Shown here: piece by piece, positions 13,301-27,000 of the stretch | Position numbering within the stretch: position 1 is the stretch's first letter | Layout: each line of letters opens with the position of its first letter | NCBI RefSeq assembly: GCF_901709675.1 | Contig: NC_051093.1 | Span: forward strand, 1,630,553 to 1,694,552 | Source of the DNA: Syngnathus acus | Taxonomy: Eukaryota > Chordata > Actinopteri > Syngnathiformes > Syngnathidae | Direction of reading: 5' to 3' | DNA: 64,000 bases | The notes under the pieces: generated by a model | What the model was told of the DNA's origin: nothing | Seen by the model: only the letters and a program-made list of their open reading frames with translations | Databases searched by the model: none | Translations under genes and position numbers: made by a program

Positions 13301-16300
13301 GCCCGATCATCGGCCCTTCATGCGGGCCGGCTCGGGACTCAAGGCGGGTTCCCTTTCCGGTCCCGACCAGGGGGCCTTGGCGCTCGGCCTGGGCCCTGGC
13401 GGGACCCTGGTGGGCAGCCAGGGCAGCAAGCACATCCACCACCACTACATCCACCATCATGCCAGCCCCAAGACCAAAGAGCAGTTTGAGAGAGAGGCGG
13501 CTCTGCGCGTGCACACTCTGTGCTCCACTGGTGGCGAGTTCCCGCCCTGCCAGGGTTATCAGCGTAGCCGCAGCCTGGGCCGAGACTTGTGCAGCGCCGT
13601 CACGGCCGATGCCAGCATGGGGTCAGTTTTTCTCCTCCTCTTAGCCGTGGTCACTGTGCTGTCTGAGTCGAGAGCAAACGCATGAACTTTGCCGACAGGC
13701 GTTCCAGCTCTCTGTCGCGACGCACGCGGCGCTCAGGGCTTGAGGAGGGCGTGGCTGAGAGGTGCGCCGAGGAGTGCGGCCCCCTCCAGCCACCCAGCGA
13801 CACGGCCGACCCCGCTCGCAATGTCTTGCAGTGGATCCTCGAAAGCAAGCGACAAGGCAGGCACAAGTCAAGGTGAGCAAAGTTTGGCTTTGACCCAGCA
13901 AAATGCCCGTTTTGAGACGCTGTTGGGAAAATGGAACAATAAGAAAGTTGACTTTGTCCTGAGTTGAGTAATTTTTTTAATTTTATTCTTTTCTTGCAGT
14001 GGCGCCCAGAGCAGCAAAAAATCTTTTGGTGTCTCCTCGACCCAGACTCACACGTGGGGTGGCGGCGGAAACTGCGCTCATCTTCGCGGCCACCAGCCTT
14101 CGCAGCCGTTCGTCCAAGACCCCGCCATGCCCCCCCTGCCCCCTCCCAACACTTTGGCGCAGCTGGAGGAGGCGTGCCGCCGACTGGAGGAGGTCTCCAC
14201 CGCCAAGAGCGCCAAGCAAAGGTGCGACGTGCTTTCCAAACCTTGAATCATGCTCGATGCTGATGATGCTCTCTCTCCGCAGGCATTCGCTGTCCAGTCT
14301 CCAGCGGGACAAGAGCCACGTTGTGCCTGTGCAGACTGAGGGGTCCGCCCTCATGTCTCCTGCTAACTGCCTCAACATTGCCGCCGGACCCAGTCCCCAG
14401 TCAGACGAGTATGTTGCATCTCTCCACAATATGAGAGAAGGCGAGACCAGACCCCCGCAGCGGCAGTCTTCTCACACCTTTCGTCTCCCTCTCGACGTCT
14501 TGCAGCACTGCAGAGTGTCGAAAGAGTTTGACGACCCACAGGCCATGTGACGGCGGCGGCGGTGAGACGGTGGTGACCTACTTCTTTTGCGGGGAGGAGA
14601 TCCCGTATCGGAGGACCATGAAGAGCCACAGCCTCACCCTCGGCCACTTCAAGGAGCAGCTGCGCAAGAGGGGCACCTACAGGTGTGTACCAGCGCTTGA
14701 GGAGCAGTTCGCCAATTGCGAATTACCGAAAATTCAAAAGATGCCATCGCCGGTGACTTGGCTCCGTTTATCCCCCTCAGCTAAGCGTAAGAGGATTTTG
14801 CTCCCGTTTTCGGTTCGGGGCAGCCGTACTCGATTACACGATTAGTGCCCGGAAGTACCCTGGGACTTGGCATTTTCGGAAAAGTTTTAGCAAGGGAATC
14901 ATTTCCTCGCATCCACAGCGCTTCGTCAGCATTGCGGCTGTGAGATGATTAGCGATCTGGCAACGCAGCGAGGTGTTGACACTTCGAAGCCAGCTTCTCC
15001 GAGCAACATTCAGCGATACTGCCCCAATGACTTTGGTGTAATGTATGTTGAGGGCAGTCGTGGGTTCCGATTCAGGCATGCGTGCACACGTGTTTCTGGA
15101 GGCGGAATGAGAAGGACAAGAGGGAGGGTGGCTTTGTGTCGGGGGTTAGTGGGAGAGCTTGAACTGCACCGATTTGGGTCCCATCTGGTATTGATTTCCA
15201 TGCTAAGGCACACTTAATACGCCGCTTTGAAGCCTCGGCTGCTTTCATTTCGCCCAACAAAGACTCTCACAAATGGCCAGCATGCAAATGCCTCACTGAT
15301 GCCATTGAGGGAAGGGGGCATTGCTCCCTCTCCCGCTATTCCCCCCACCCCCACCCCTTGGGCTGTGATGTTTGCACATTTCTGCCGGCATTGTATGCTG
15401 ACAATGTTTACAGTTTGTTTCAAGGGGGGGGCAAGATGGCACCAGATCTGCTTGCAATGTCACTTGAACTCTCTGAAGGCAAAATGCTCAAGCGAGCCTG
15501 GTTTGGGCCACCCCATCCGCTATTGCTGCTTTCCCTCTGGCTCGCTATCTCGTCTTCCTGTGTCCTAGCATCTACATTTTTTTTATGCGGGGGCAAGAGA
15601 GAGCGGAGCGACAGGCTTTATTAGCAGCCAGAGAATGTGTGGACTTGGGTCATTTCTTCAACATGGCAGCGGTTCAACAAAGAACAGTAATGCTGCGCCC
15701 TGCCAGACGATATTGGTGCCAGATGTCAGTGCAAGCAGAGCGAGTGAGAGAAGGAAAGAGAAAAGAGAGGGGGAGGCAGATGTAGCCACATAAAACATGT
15801 TGGAGTGGAAATTCTGGCTGTGTGTCTGTTTCTTCTGACCTTTTGATGATTCCTCTTGAAAAGGGTGGAAAGACGTGCACTTTCCTTCACCATTGTGTCG
15901 GAGTGATGCTCGTAATTATCACTGGTCTTGTGTCCTCAACACGTTGACACCTCCTGTACGTTCGTTCCCATGTTGCTGCTTTTCATTAATGGGAGCCCGC
16001 GTGCTCATTGGCCAGCGTAGAGCCCACCTCCCGCCAGCCCCCCCCTCCCCCCTCCCCGCCTTCCTCTGCCATGTTTTTCTCAAGACTATACTTTTTATAA
16101 GTATTGCGTGTCCTCGTTAAAAAACAATACACACACATTCCAGTCGAACACACACACACTGTGCCAATCAAGGCATTTTTCCATGACATAGTTAATGACT
16201 AAATTCTTAGTCCCCCCCCACATGCACACACAGTTAGGAACTCACCCCTGCTGCTTCCTCTTCCTCAAAAATGAGGATGGTGCTGTGTTGCATCATTAAC

Positions 16301-16537
16301 GGCCCAGTGAAGTCATGGCACACATGAACCTTGTACGCTCGTCTTCGACCGAGGTGCCCCGCTTTTGTTGAAGTGTCCTAACGTCATGTGCGATTTTGCA
16401 TTTGCCACAGATACTATTTCAAGAAGGCCAGCGACGAGTTTGAGTGCGGCGCCGTATTTGAGGAAGTGTCGGATGATGGCTCCTTGTTGCCCACCTATGA
16501 GGGCAAAATCCTGGGCAAGGTGGAGAGGATGGACTGA
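7302..16537 (+). CDS. axin2: Axin2 (conductin), Wnt pathway scaffold, 10 coding exons
   Basis: Coding exons: 7302-8110, 9627-9749, 11284-11386, 12899-13039, 13113-13621, 13699-13872, 14000-14221, 14283-14408, 14506-14682, 16411-16537. All junctions are GT-AG and phases agree, giving 836 aa (human 843). Order of parts: tankyrase-binding motif RPPVPGEEG at residues 19-27; RGS domain about 82-203, which binds APC; the [16 protein letters not shown] block in exon 3; the GSK3-binding helix in the 12899 exon; a beta-catenin-binding segment ([18 protein letters not shown]) plus a His-rich run in the 13113 exon; [19 protein letters not shown] in the 14000 exon; and a C-terminal DIX polymerisation domain starting at [15 protein letters not shown] and ending KVERMD. 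The product scaffolds the cytoplasmic beta-catenin destruction complex and gives negative feedback on Wnt signalling. The ATG is the first in frame before the conserved FREDAPRP. Intron 10 (14683-16410) is the second longest, and I see no other gene inside it. Confidence 0.96.
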
Positions 16538-17500
16538 GACCGATGAAGGACGACCGGCCGCGCGACTTGTCTCGAGTGCACCGGAAAACTCTCCAGAAAC
16601 GTGTCGACAGGACTGAAGGTGAATGACCACTCGTCAAGCAAGCTGAATGGAGTGGAACGGAGCGGACCCAACGCCTAAACACCCTCCCCTGTATTGTAGT
16701 GTAAAGATTTGAATTGCTATTTATTGAAGCTATCTCATCCCCACAACCTGACAATTCCATGGACATGCTTCTTCTGATGATGGGCGGGAAAACAGAAAAC
16801 TACCCTTTTTTTTGTAATCCTCACTTTAACAAGGAAATTATTCTTTTAGGCTGCAAACTTCACTTATACCTCTGTTGTTTCATGGGGAACAATCCTACAT
16901 TTACTACTACTATTTGTGACGCCCACCCCTTTCATTTTCTCCGAAGAGCCACTTTCAACAAATTCTCCTCTCTGGGACTGGTCTTGATCCTTCTCATCAC
17001 AGTGCCTTGGTTTGAGTGGCGCAGGCGTTGCACAGATAGCCTTCGCCTCCGCGAACAGAGAGAAAAAGACGTGTTTACATCTTGAAGAATTTTGAGCAAC
17101 AAAAGCGCGACAGCCTGTTCCCCAAATGTGCTTATTGTATGTGCGCGCGTGTATGACCGAGTTGATTTGTGTGCAACTCAGAGCTGCATGATAATGACGA
17201 ATTTTGTATGGAGTACAGCAGCTGTGCCTACATGGATTCTTGCCGTGTTTGACCCCATTTTAAGGGGTCCCGTTACTCCCTTGATTTTCACAAGGGGCCT
17301 AAAAATGTTGAACTAAAGATATTTGTATGCATTTTTTTTTATCTATATCTCGTTTCATCATCCTTTTATGTTTTATAATATTTTACATGGCTTTGTCGGC
17401 TCCACTTAAAACTGTAAATTATGCATTCTATAGAGCTCGGTACTTTAATTATTGTAATTATAAAGAGATGTAGCCTTTATTAAAATGTTCTATTTTTCAA
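16538..17500 (+). other. axin2: axin2 3' UTR with ATTAAA poly(A) signal
   Basis: AT-rich sequence after the TGA at 16535-16537. The variant poly(A) signal ATTAAA at 17479-17484 is the best candidate end; no canonical AATAAA is seen before it. Confidence 0.5.
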
Positions 17501-19856
17501 ATGAGCTAATGGCTTCCTATGGTTTTCTTGCGACGGAGAGTCTTCGTATGGACGGACTAAAATTAATTGGAATGTGTGCAAGTGAGTGTTAGTAACTTTA
17601 ATCCGCATCCACCCTGCTGTGATGAGCGTAACTCGCCGGAGAAATCTCTGTCAGATTTGCATCCATTATCAGCTCTTAATTTAGTCCCTGTTGGAAATTA
17701 AAGCACATTGCATTAATTTAGCCGCCAGAGCCCAGCTGTGTTTTTATGCGCGAGCCAAGCACGCATCTTAAAGTATGCGATAATGAGATTGTTAGGCAAA
17801 ACATGCTATTTACACGCTAAACCATTTGGCCTCCTGTGGCACCACCCCCCAAAACGCCGGCGCTACATGTGACGTCATTAGACGAAACAACATGGCGTCG
17901 CCCTGTAAACAAACAAGGCGTTACTAGGTTAATACCCACTTCCTGTCTCAGTGCTCGGACACGCCGCATCCATGCCGCATCCATTCAGCAGAAGACATGT
18001 AATTACAGCGGCTTGCAAATATGTAATTTTAATTTCAGAAATAGCCCGCTTGAAAGGGCACCGTGATGCAGTTGTTCTCAAGCAACGTAAATAGGGAATT
18101 TTTCCGTTTTATTTTTAGCGCCGGATTAAAATGCTCGCCCACTTGCATCCGGGTGTGCGCAATTATAGCTAAGCGCTACGTGGGAGTCGCTTACAGGAGG
18201 ACAACTCAAAAGTGCCTTTTGGCGTATTATTAGCATAACAATTTTTCATCTGGATGCTGGTAATTTACCTATGCATCCATTTTCTGTTGCGCTTCTATCC
18301 CGTATAAAGCACACCTGTGCTTGGAGTCTGTACTTGCTTCCTTCCCACCATGGGCAAGACTGAAGATGTGAGGGAGCGATCACAAAATGCTGAGCAAAGA
18401 GCAGGGCGAGAAGATGATGAATATTGGCACTAAAGCAGACAACAGTGCATTCGGTCTGGAGCTCCGCGCACTTTGTTGAGTGACGAAGAAGGCAAGTGAG
18501 CCGTGACCAAGTTACTCCAAACTGTTTTCACTGCTAATTGTCGATTAAGAATTTGCAGACTTTCAGTCTCGAGGCAAGATAATGCCACAAGAGTGTTACT
18601 GATTGCAAGGTATTGTTAACGCTTTATCAATATAAATAACGAATTTGGGTCAGACCAACGGTAATTGTGACGTTACCACATTCGAACATAGCTTTGCGCA
18701 GACTACGTTGACAAAGCGATCTTTATGTGAAATTCAGTTAAAAAATACCCACCCATTGAATGAATGGTGGTCTTAAGCGCACACTTTTTCCCCAAGATCA
18801 CAGTGGTTGGGATGCCGTCATGCATAATTCAGCGTAAATATGTAACAGCTCACAGGTGGCTGGCATACGCAGCACCTGCCTCCCTCCTATTTTCAAGTGG
18901 CTCCGGCTTTAAGAGCGCAGCTTTCATTCTGAAAGGGCATCGTGATATTGTTCAAATAGCATTTGGGGGGGCCGCTTTCATCAGCAAAGGTCAGTGCATA
19001 GATTTGAAGGGCAGCTTTTGGACTCTTCACAAGCGCTCGCTCAGCACTGGAGGACCTTGTCAACGGTTCTTTTGTGTCCATGGCTATTTTAGATGGACTC
19101 TGCGGGTTGTTGTTTTTCTGGGTTGAACTGCACCACACTGTTATGATTTTGGATTTAGGGGACATTTGAAGGTCCTTAAGGGCAACTTGGACGTGACGTA
19201 AAGCCAGTTCATGCTGCTCATTGGCTCCACGGTCTTGTGGCGAGTGGAATGTGACGGTACCTAGACGTGGCATTTTACCTTTGGCAATCACCTGTCCAAG
19301 ATTTAGCACACCTTTTGTCAGCTTCAGCAATTATGAATTTACAGTTTTGCATCTTTTGAAGTACTATCAGCGTATCAAGGGGATGACAGGACAGGTTGGT
19401 GTGAGGTGTCAGGCCCGACTCCCGCTATTTTGTGTGGAAAGCAACGTTGTTGTTCCACGTACATGAAACCGGACGGCGACTGCAAGAGATCCTTTTGGGC
19501 CTTTTGCATTGTTCCGTTTACATTCTTGCGACGGCGACACCGTCGGTCTTTGGCGCGTTGGTATGACTGCGTGCCATCCTGCCGCCGCCGCATGCTTGCT
19601 CGCTCCCCCGTGTGCTATTGTTCCCCCGCCGTGGCTGTCCAGCATCCGCTACCTGCGCTCCGTCCGCAACAAAGGCTCCAGCTGTGAACATCAGCGAGGC
19701 GGCAACCTAAACAGGAAGTGCGGCCGGGATCACTCATAAGCGCTTTGATTAGACCAGTCAAGGCTTTGACGTCAACACTCGATTGTCTTTTTTCCAAAAA
19801 GAGACAGGGAGCCTGTCCTAATGTTTGTATACGGTCGGCGCCAGGGTACTTCCGAT

Positions 19857-19922
19857 TGGTAGAAAAGCAAGAGGTGAAACGATGGCGGGTGGTAGAAAAG
19901 CAAGAGGTGAAACGATGGCGGG
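19857..19922. repeat. 33-bp tandem repeat, two copies
   Basis: Two adjacent identical 33-base units (19857-19889 and 19890-19922), each starting TGGTAGAAAAGCAAGAGG and ending CGATGGCGGG. No gene is recognised around it. Confidence 0.9.
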
Positions 19923-20793
19923 AATTTGTTGTGTATAGTCTTAAAAGCTCTCGCAAACAACATTTGGCCAGTGAGCGATATGAGCGAGCGAGACCCCCGA
20001 TTCCAGGTCCCGAAGCCTTATGAGCATGATCCCAGACAGCCGTGGGAGACTGCGGTCTACCTAATGGGGGGCCTCATCTGGAACCGGGCCAGGCGCCGCT
20101 GCGGTGGCCTCGAGAGCACGTGAGCAGTCATATGACCCGAGAGTCATGCGCCTTCGGGCTCCGAGACAGACGCCATCCGTCAAACGGGAACGAGCTGGCC
20201 TATGATTGCGGCTTCATTTTGATGACCATTCATATAGTGGCAAGTTATAAAAAGATAGCATTAGAGGAGCTGACTGGTGCTTTGGAGCAATGCGGTCATG
20301 TTGTATTTCCCCTTTAGGAAGACACTCGATCATGTAAAGTGGAATCACGTTGGCATCCGCCCTCTCACCGACCTTCCCGCCGCCGGCCAATCTAACAACA
20401 ACCATGCTTTTATATTTGCTTGCCAGACATGTCCAATTGTTTTGGCTTCCTCCTCTCCTATTGTTTCCACTGCTCCTGCTGGTGGTTGCAGGCGATGGGA
20501 GTCCGGGCGTAGGGAATGACGAGGAACGGGTGGGGGTGTGAAGTTTTACGGCTTACCAGGTCTTTGGATCTTGCTCGCTCGCACGTTCTTTCCCTTGACG
20601 AGGGGTCGCTCTTCCTGCAGCGGCCCGTGAAGAGAACCAGAACCGCTGGAACATGTGCTTCTTGTTTGGGCCTGGAGAGACGATGGCTCGTCTTCGCACA
20701 TACCTCATATCTCAAATCCAAACATCGCACTGATTAGTCAACAACACGGATGCTCTCGCGCCTCCCTTGAGCGGAACCCGACACGACGGAGCC

Positions 20794-20835
20794 CGATCTC
20801 AGCAGGTCGATCTCAGCAGGTCGATCTCAGCAGGT
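20794..20835. repeat. 14-bp tandem repeat CGATCTCAGCAGGT, three copies
   Basis: Three perfect head-to-tail copies of CGATCTCAGCAGGT, followed by CGATCGACGCG. It is a short minisatellite in the axin2-tex2 spacer. Confidence 0.92.
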
Positions 20836-21460
20836 CGATCGACGCGCATGATGGTCATTAACGCAAAAGGAGAAACATTTGACATGACGATGTTAATTCA
20901 CGAACGGATTTTTTGCAGCCAAACACCGTTTTTGATTTGTTTTTATAACATCTTAGATGTCCCAGATCAGGTTTCCGATCAGCGAGTGGGCGGATATTAG
21001 CATGATGCCAGTGGGCGCACAACACTTTACAGCCGTTTTTGGGGTAGGGGCTCGTTTCTATGCACGTGCAAGCCAAAAGCAATCATGAAAAAAAACATAC
21101 ATGCATTATCCTGAAGATGCTGTATGGTATCTTTGCTTATCTGCACTCGCCAATAGCTCGAGAGCAGCGGGGCAATAAACAAAGTGCCAAACAACATTTG
21201 CTAGTTTTTCCAAAGCAAGAGAGTGCAAGGTCTTAGAAATGTAGAAGCAAGGGAGCCTGTGATCCAGATGAAAAGAGGAAAAAAAAGTCTGAGAAAAGGG
21301 GAGAAAATTTTTTTTTGGTTCTGCTCGTCCCCGGCCAGCAGACCGGGCGGTCAGAGTCGGAGTAAACAAACCCGCGTTTGATGTGTGAAACACTGAGTGG
21401 AGTAAACAGAAACATTAGCCCGGGTCAGCAACATGTGAGGATGCCGGGGAGAAGCGCGTC

Positions 21461-21525
21461 AGTGTGCGTGCGTGCGTGCGTGTGTGTGCGTGTGTGCGCG
21501 CACGCGTGTGTGCGTGTGTGTCGGG
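21461..21525. repeat. TG/CG-rich simple repeat
   Basis: Alternating purine-pyrimidine run (TGCGTG, TGTGTG, GCGCGC) of about 60 bases. Similar TG-rich runs occur at about 12381-12435, 22880-22920, 30990-31030 and 44093-44140. Such tracts can form Z-DNA, but no function is implied. Confidence 0.8.
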
Positions 21526-22455
21526 GGGCTGCACACACCTAAACATGTTGGTTGTTCTAAACTCAAAAGCAAAGAGACCAGAATTCTTGCTGTGGACTTT
21601 GCTGACCGCAGTTCAGCATTCAACCTGGCGCGCTTTGCATCATATGCGCGCCATCCGTCCACGCTCTGTATACTGGAATTTCCCTCAATCTAAAGAGACT
21701 ATAAATAAAACGACACAGTCGACTCACTGCTTTGTTCTTTTTCATGGCTTTTGCTAATGATGTCTGATGAGAGAGCGAGTTAGTACGAGCGCACATTTAG
21801 TGCGGTGACCAAGGTAACAGTAGAGGTGGCCCCTACCATGTAATGTGCAATCACAAAATTAGGGAATAATCAAGACACACTTGTACTCTGCGTTGTTTAA
21901 AAATTCAGCCAGTACTGGAGCTATTAAATTCTACGTGTTAGCATGCCAGTGTGCTTTTGATCATATTTGACAGACGGAACTTTTTGTGTTAGCCTTGGTT
22001 TCTCAGAGTCCTCCCCCCGCAGTCGTATGGTGTTCCACAGAGTTCGATGAAGGGGCCCCTGCTGTTTTCATTGGATTTGCAATTTCCAATCCCAGAGTTG
22101 AGGTGTGTCTTTCGCCGGCGGGCAATATACTGCTGCAGTTCTCATTTAATCACAGCCTTCATTGTGAGGTGTCCTTTTTTTGTTTCGCCTTGATGGTTCA
22201 TTCCGACAAGGCGCAGCGACTCATTTTCATGTTGCATTCTTCAGACAGCAACTGGGTTCAAAGGGGCGCAGATATTCTAATGCTATGATCATTGTTGTGG
22301 ATGCACATAGTTTAAACGCCCTCCTTATGTCGGCCACTTAGGGCCGCACGGCGCCGTGTTTATCAATTGGCGCACATCAGAGGCCCGGCGATACTTTGGT
22401 GGACCTTTGAACGGCGGCAAAAGGAAGCGCGCCAGGCGGAAGAATCCTAATGACG

Positions 22456-22497
22456 TGCCTTTGCCTGTTTTTCCAGCCTTGAAGAAGTTCAAATTAG
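22456..22497. repeat. 42-bp dispersed duplicate, copy 1
   Basis: This 42-base stretch (TGCCTTTGCCTGTTTTTCCA, then GCCTTGAAGAAG and CAAATTAG) recurs at 23987-24028 in the same orientation with a single difference. Flanking sequence does not match. Both copies contain TTTTTCCAG followed by CCTTGAA, resembling a splice acceptor, but no gene is recognised. Confidence 0.85.
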
Positions 22498-23260
22498 TCT
22501 TTTAAAAAGGCAGAATTCAAAGGCGGGAGCATGAAAAGGGGGGCAGAATGAAATGTCGGCACTGCGGCGTTAAAAGCGAGACGGGAGATGAGAGATCCTG
22601 GGCTCTGACTTTGGTGTGACTTCAAAAGCGTGTGTTTAAAGCGGGAGGCCTTAATGTTGGCCCGATAGCGCAACTGTCACGTCTGCGCGACCTCCTGCAG
22701 CTGGCCGCGCGGGGACATGGGGACGCATGTTGTGTCCATGTGCGTGTTTGTGTGTGTCATTTGTTTTCTTTGCTTTTGTGTGTGTCAGCACTCTTGTGGC
22801 CCTCGCTGCGGGTCTTGATGCGATTGTCTGCGTGGCCTTTAATGTTTGTGGGTTTGATGTCGGCCAGCGTGTTTTCCTTCGTGTGTGTGTGTATGCGTGT
22901 GTGCGTGCGTGTGTGTTTGTGAGAGAGGGTGAAGATCTAAGCCGCCGGGCTGTGGCCCTGGCTCCCCGTGCACGCAGGCCTCCCCCAGCCCCCCACTTCT
23001 CTTTCTTGTTAAGATTCAAACGCTGATAGGCTTTGAACTGCAGCTGTGGACTCTGCGGTCATTTGGCCACTTTAGCTCCACAAAGCTAAAGTTCATCTTA
23101 GTGTGCCACCCGCCACATTAGCACCGCATTCATTGCGCATTGGTGACGTGGTCAACCAGGGCCGTGGCACTCGACTGCTTTATGAATCTATTCCACTCAA
23201 CGCAACATGACCAGTGATCTAATACGATGGCGTAAAAATGATTTTCCCGTTGGAAATTAT

Positions 23261-23330
23261 GTCGGGCAGCACAGTGGAGTAGCGGTTAGCATGATTGTTT
23301 TAAGGTTAAAGGTCAAATTTCAAGTTTGTT
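23261..23330 (+). mobile_element. tRNA-derived SINE-like head fragment
   Basis: The text GGGCAGCACAGTGGAGTAGC followed by GGTTAGCATG resembles the 5' head of common teleost tRNA-derived SINEs, which open with a GGCAGCACGGTGG-type sequence and an A-box-like GTGGTTAGC. The similarity fades after about 70 bases, and no B box or tail is clear. Old and truncated if correct. Confidence 0.4.
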
Positions 23331-23986
23331 GGGCTCCCTGGTGAGTGCATTTTCTTATATGGGTATTGTAAATGATATTGAATTGTTGCTGTTCTCGACG
23401 TTGGTAACATCACGACTGTCGAGATTTCCTTAAGCAAGGCAGCACTTGCTTAATTATGCAGAAACCTTAGAAATAGAAAGGGAGCAGCGCCTTTGTGCTT
23501 TCAAGTCCAACAGGCTGCTTACTGCTGAGAGCTGCCTCTCTTCTCTTGCATGTTTGTTCTCATTATTGCGCACACACATGCACTCACAACACGCATGCAC
23601 ACACGCTGGCCTTCGTGCCTTGTGCGCAACAGGGAATCTTTCCGTGGATGCCGGTCCATATCTTTCATTTCTCTTTTCAAAGGGTCCAATGTGTTCCTAT
23701 GAGCTGATCAAATAAAAAGTATCCAGTGGTCAGCACCTGGCTCCACACTGCGAGGTCGCCCTGGACTTGGTGGGGGGTAGGGGGTCAGGGAAGCACCCCG
23801 ATCTGCTTTGAGCAGTGACATCAAAGCTCTCCAAATTGTCTGTGCATGCATGTGTGTATCATTCATTTTACAGAATGTTAACATTACCCAACTAAACACC
23901 TTGCATTTGTTTTCCACAGAGGATAATGAATATATGCCAGTGAGTGTTATTTTGTATGTCTACGTATGTTGCCGCATTTGAACACA

Positions 23987-24028
23987 TGCCTTTGCCTGTT
24001 TTTCCAGCCTTGAAAAAGTTCAAATTAG
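23987..24028. repeat. 42-bp dispersed duplicate, copy 2
   Basis: Second copy of the segment at 22456-22497, differing only by GAAAAAG in place of GAAGAAG. The similarity stops abruptly on both sides. Confidence 0.85.
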
Positions 24029-27000
24029 ACATATGGAAAATCCACTTTTTTTGCTTTTATATTCATTCCATCAAAACAAGGAATTCAGACAAAAGCATCA
24101 CTGTTTCACTTTATATAGAACACAACTGAATGAGTAAAACGTAAAACAGAAGAATTTATTAGCGTGATACGTAAACTTTAAAGCTTCTCGTTTTGCAAAA
24201 TTCGCTCACTATGAGCAACAGATGCTTGTTGTCGAAAAAATATGCAGAGAAACTCACCAAAAAAATCCCCCCAAATCCCCCCCCCCCAATTTCTCTTAAA
24301 TAGTTGTGGTGCTTGTCCCCTTCCTATCCGTGTCGTCGTGATGAAAGTGATCCGGCATCCTGCGCCAGCACGCATTGTTGGGACCCGCCTGATTAAAAAT
24401 GCTGAAGTCCCCTGCCGGGTCTTTGATGCGGGACCCCCGGGCGCCCAAAGCCAGCCAAGGTTAGCGCCAGCTCGTGTAATCCTTTATGTTGAGCCCCGAC
24501 ACTGCGAGACACCCAGCTGAGAGGCCTGACGGTCACAATCAATCATGTCAGGGACGCGTCACGAAGGTTGACTGACCGGCCCGCCCTCCGTCCCCCTTAA
24601 TGACACACTCTGCTTTAATTAGCAAATGAAGCAAAAACAGCACCACAAACACCACCTCACGAGCAAATTAAGCAAGCCGTTGAAGGAAACATTGCTTACA
24701 TCTCTGGGATTCAAAGAGGAACACCAGGAGAGCCGACGTTTACCCTTGAGTCTTCTTAGCCCAAAGTCTCCATCAGATTGAAGCCACGGGCAGCTCCGGT
24801 CCCTTAGGACCGGACCTGGATGCATTACCCCCTCTCAGACTGACGTTTGTATTGTATGGATGGAAATCGTAAGACAGATGCCAAACGTGCAAGGTTCCCA
24901 TCCGCACAGCAGAAGTTAGCTTGGGCTGTCAAAGTTGCGGTCTCAAGCTGTCGAAGGATGGTGGGCGTGAGGGGTCAAAAATGTGAGACAAAGATGTGCT
25001 GCTTGGTGCGTACAAACGAGAAATAGCAGGACAAGTGCGTCGCGTCTACGTTAAATGGAGGAATCCCCCAGTGAGGGCGTCAAGCGCTAGTCTATAATGT
25101 TCTCTAGCGGCAAGCCACCAGCAATATGTCAAGAATGCAGCAAAGGATGACGCATCAGACCAGAATATGGCATTTTTAACTGTTTAGCGCCAGTCGGCAG
25201 ATAGTCCGAGTGTCTAACAGTTGGAAGGTTGCCGCTTTAATGCGTTCCTCATTCTGTGAGCTGCTTGGCACCTTGCATGACAGCATCTGCTATGAATGTC
25301 TGGTTTTCTCTAAGGAAGTTTATCCCAATTATTTAAGGCCACCAAGTGCTTCAGTTCTGTTACTGTAGCTTCTCTCACTTGCGTCCCTGGTAAATTGGAG
25401 AGACGGTGGAGTTGTCATTTATTCGCTCGGCCCTTTCAAAGCCAACTGGCCCAAGTCGGATGTTACTGTATCCAAAGTTTGCTTTCTGATAAAGACACGT
25501 TTCACACTGAGTGGCGTGACCTTTTGAACAAAACGTTAGTGTGTCAAACCATCAAGTAATCAGCCAATACTGTAGTTACACTAGTTAGCGCAACGCTAGC
25601 TGACCTTTTTTCTAGGTTAGGTCACGTGACGCAGAAACACTTTGTGACAGTTTTGGACAAAGCCAACGGCAGTTGCTAGCTCACTGCCGCGGGCTAATTA
25701 ACAGCGAACTTCCCTCCATCTGCGAACAACCCGCAGTGCGTGACGTATTTGATGAGGCACAAAATGCTAACTTGTGCCTCAAGCAGCAGACCAAATTGAA
25801 CGTTGCCTTCCTCTGTGATCCAAATGCAGATGTCATTTTAATCACAGCTTGCTGGCTCTTAAAAGAGCATCTGCATGTCTGAAGCTGCTGTCTGTGCCCC
25901 GACAATGAACCCTGGCTCCTTTTTAGATCTTCCCCCCGTTCTTCGTCTGTTCTCCATCCAAAGCGGAGATCAACTGGGCCTGCTCAGCATTTTGAAGCAC
26001 ACATCACAGAGCATGTTGTTATTTTGATTTGCTTAATTGTAGCGTGCAGTGTGTGGGCGCGTCGTGATGGATGATGTTTTTCCTTTTGCTTTATTCACTT
26101 TTTCTCTTAGAATCTCAAGCCCGGCCTTGGAGGCAACGTGAAGGCTAGTGGAGGCTGCTTAATACGTCTGGGTGGAAATTCTAAACCATAATTTGTACAT
26201 AGCGTGTGCATGGGATTACGATGGAGCTTGTTTTGAAGTTTGTTTGTTACAAAGCTTGCCTCATCTCCGGCCAGGAGCCGAGGAACCTGAATGTTTTGTC
26301 ATATTTAGAAAATGAGTGCTTTTCAAGTGTAAAAGTACGTTTTTACAATAACGCTTAACTGTACCGGTGACTGAAAAAGCCAAGTGTGGAGAGTCCCTGT
26401 TGCCAAACTGGAACCAAGAGTCTGTCCAAATCCACACGCTTTTTTACCTCTCATGATTAATCAGAACCAGCGCAATCTGCTTTCTGCGCCATCTTGTTTG
26501 TTTCCGTTAAAACAAATATTGCAGTATCAAATGTGTGGCGGCTTCGAATTGAACACAGCAGGCGCTACCGTTGTTTTAGTCAAATATGATCTGATTTGTT
26601 GACACTTATTTTAATGGCGTAGCTGTCAAAGCCTCATCGAAATTATGTGGGGAATGACGGCAAACTCGCCGGGCCGGCTGCTCATGGAGTACGACATGGA
26701 GGGACGGCGACACTGTGTCGAGGTCGGAGAGGCTCGAAACGGGCCTCTTTGCAAGCTATGTGAAGATGATTTGAAGGCCTTGTTTTATTTGTGGCTTTTG
26801 CTTTGAACCATTCAAATTAGTAGCAAGAACTTCAATTCAATGGACAATTGTGGTTCCATTCTTTTGACCACCTGAGGTCTGAATTCAGTGGAGGCTTGCT
26901 GAGGAGCAAAGTTACTTTTGTTGAAAGAAACTTCAGAATCCCTCGTGTGGAGCAACACCTGAGCAGACTATTTTCTTGCTCTGCTTTTATTTTGTATATT

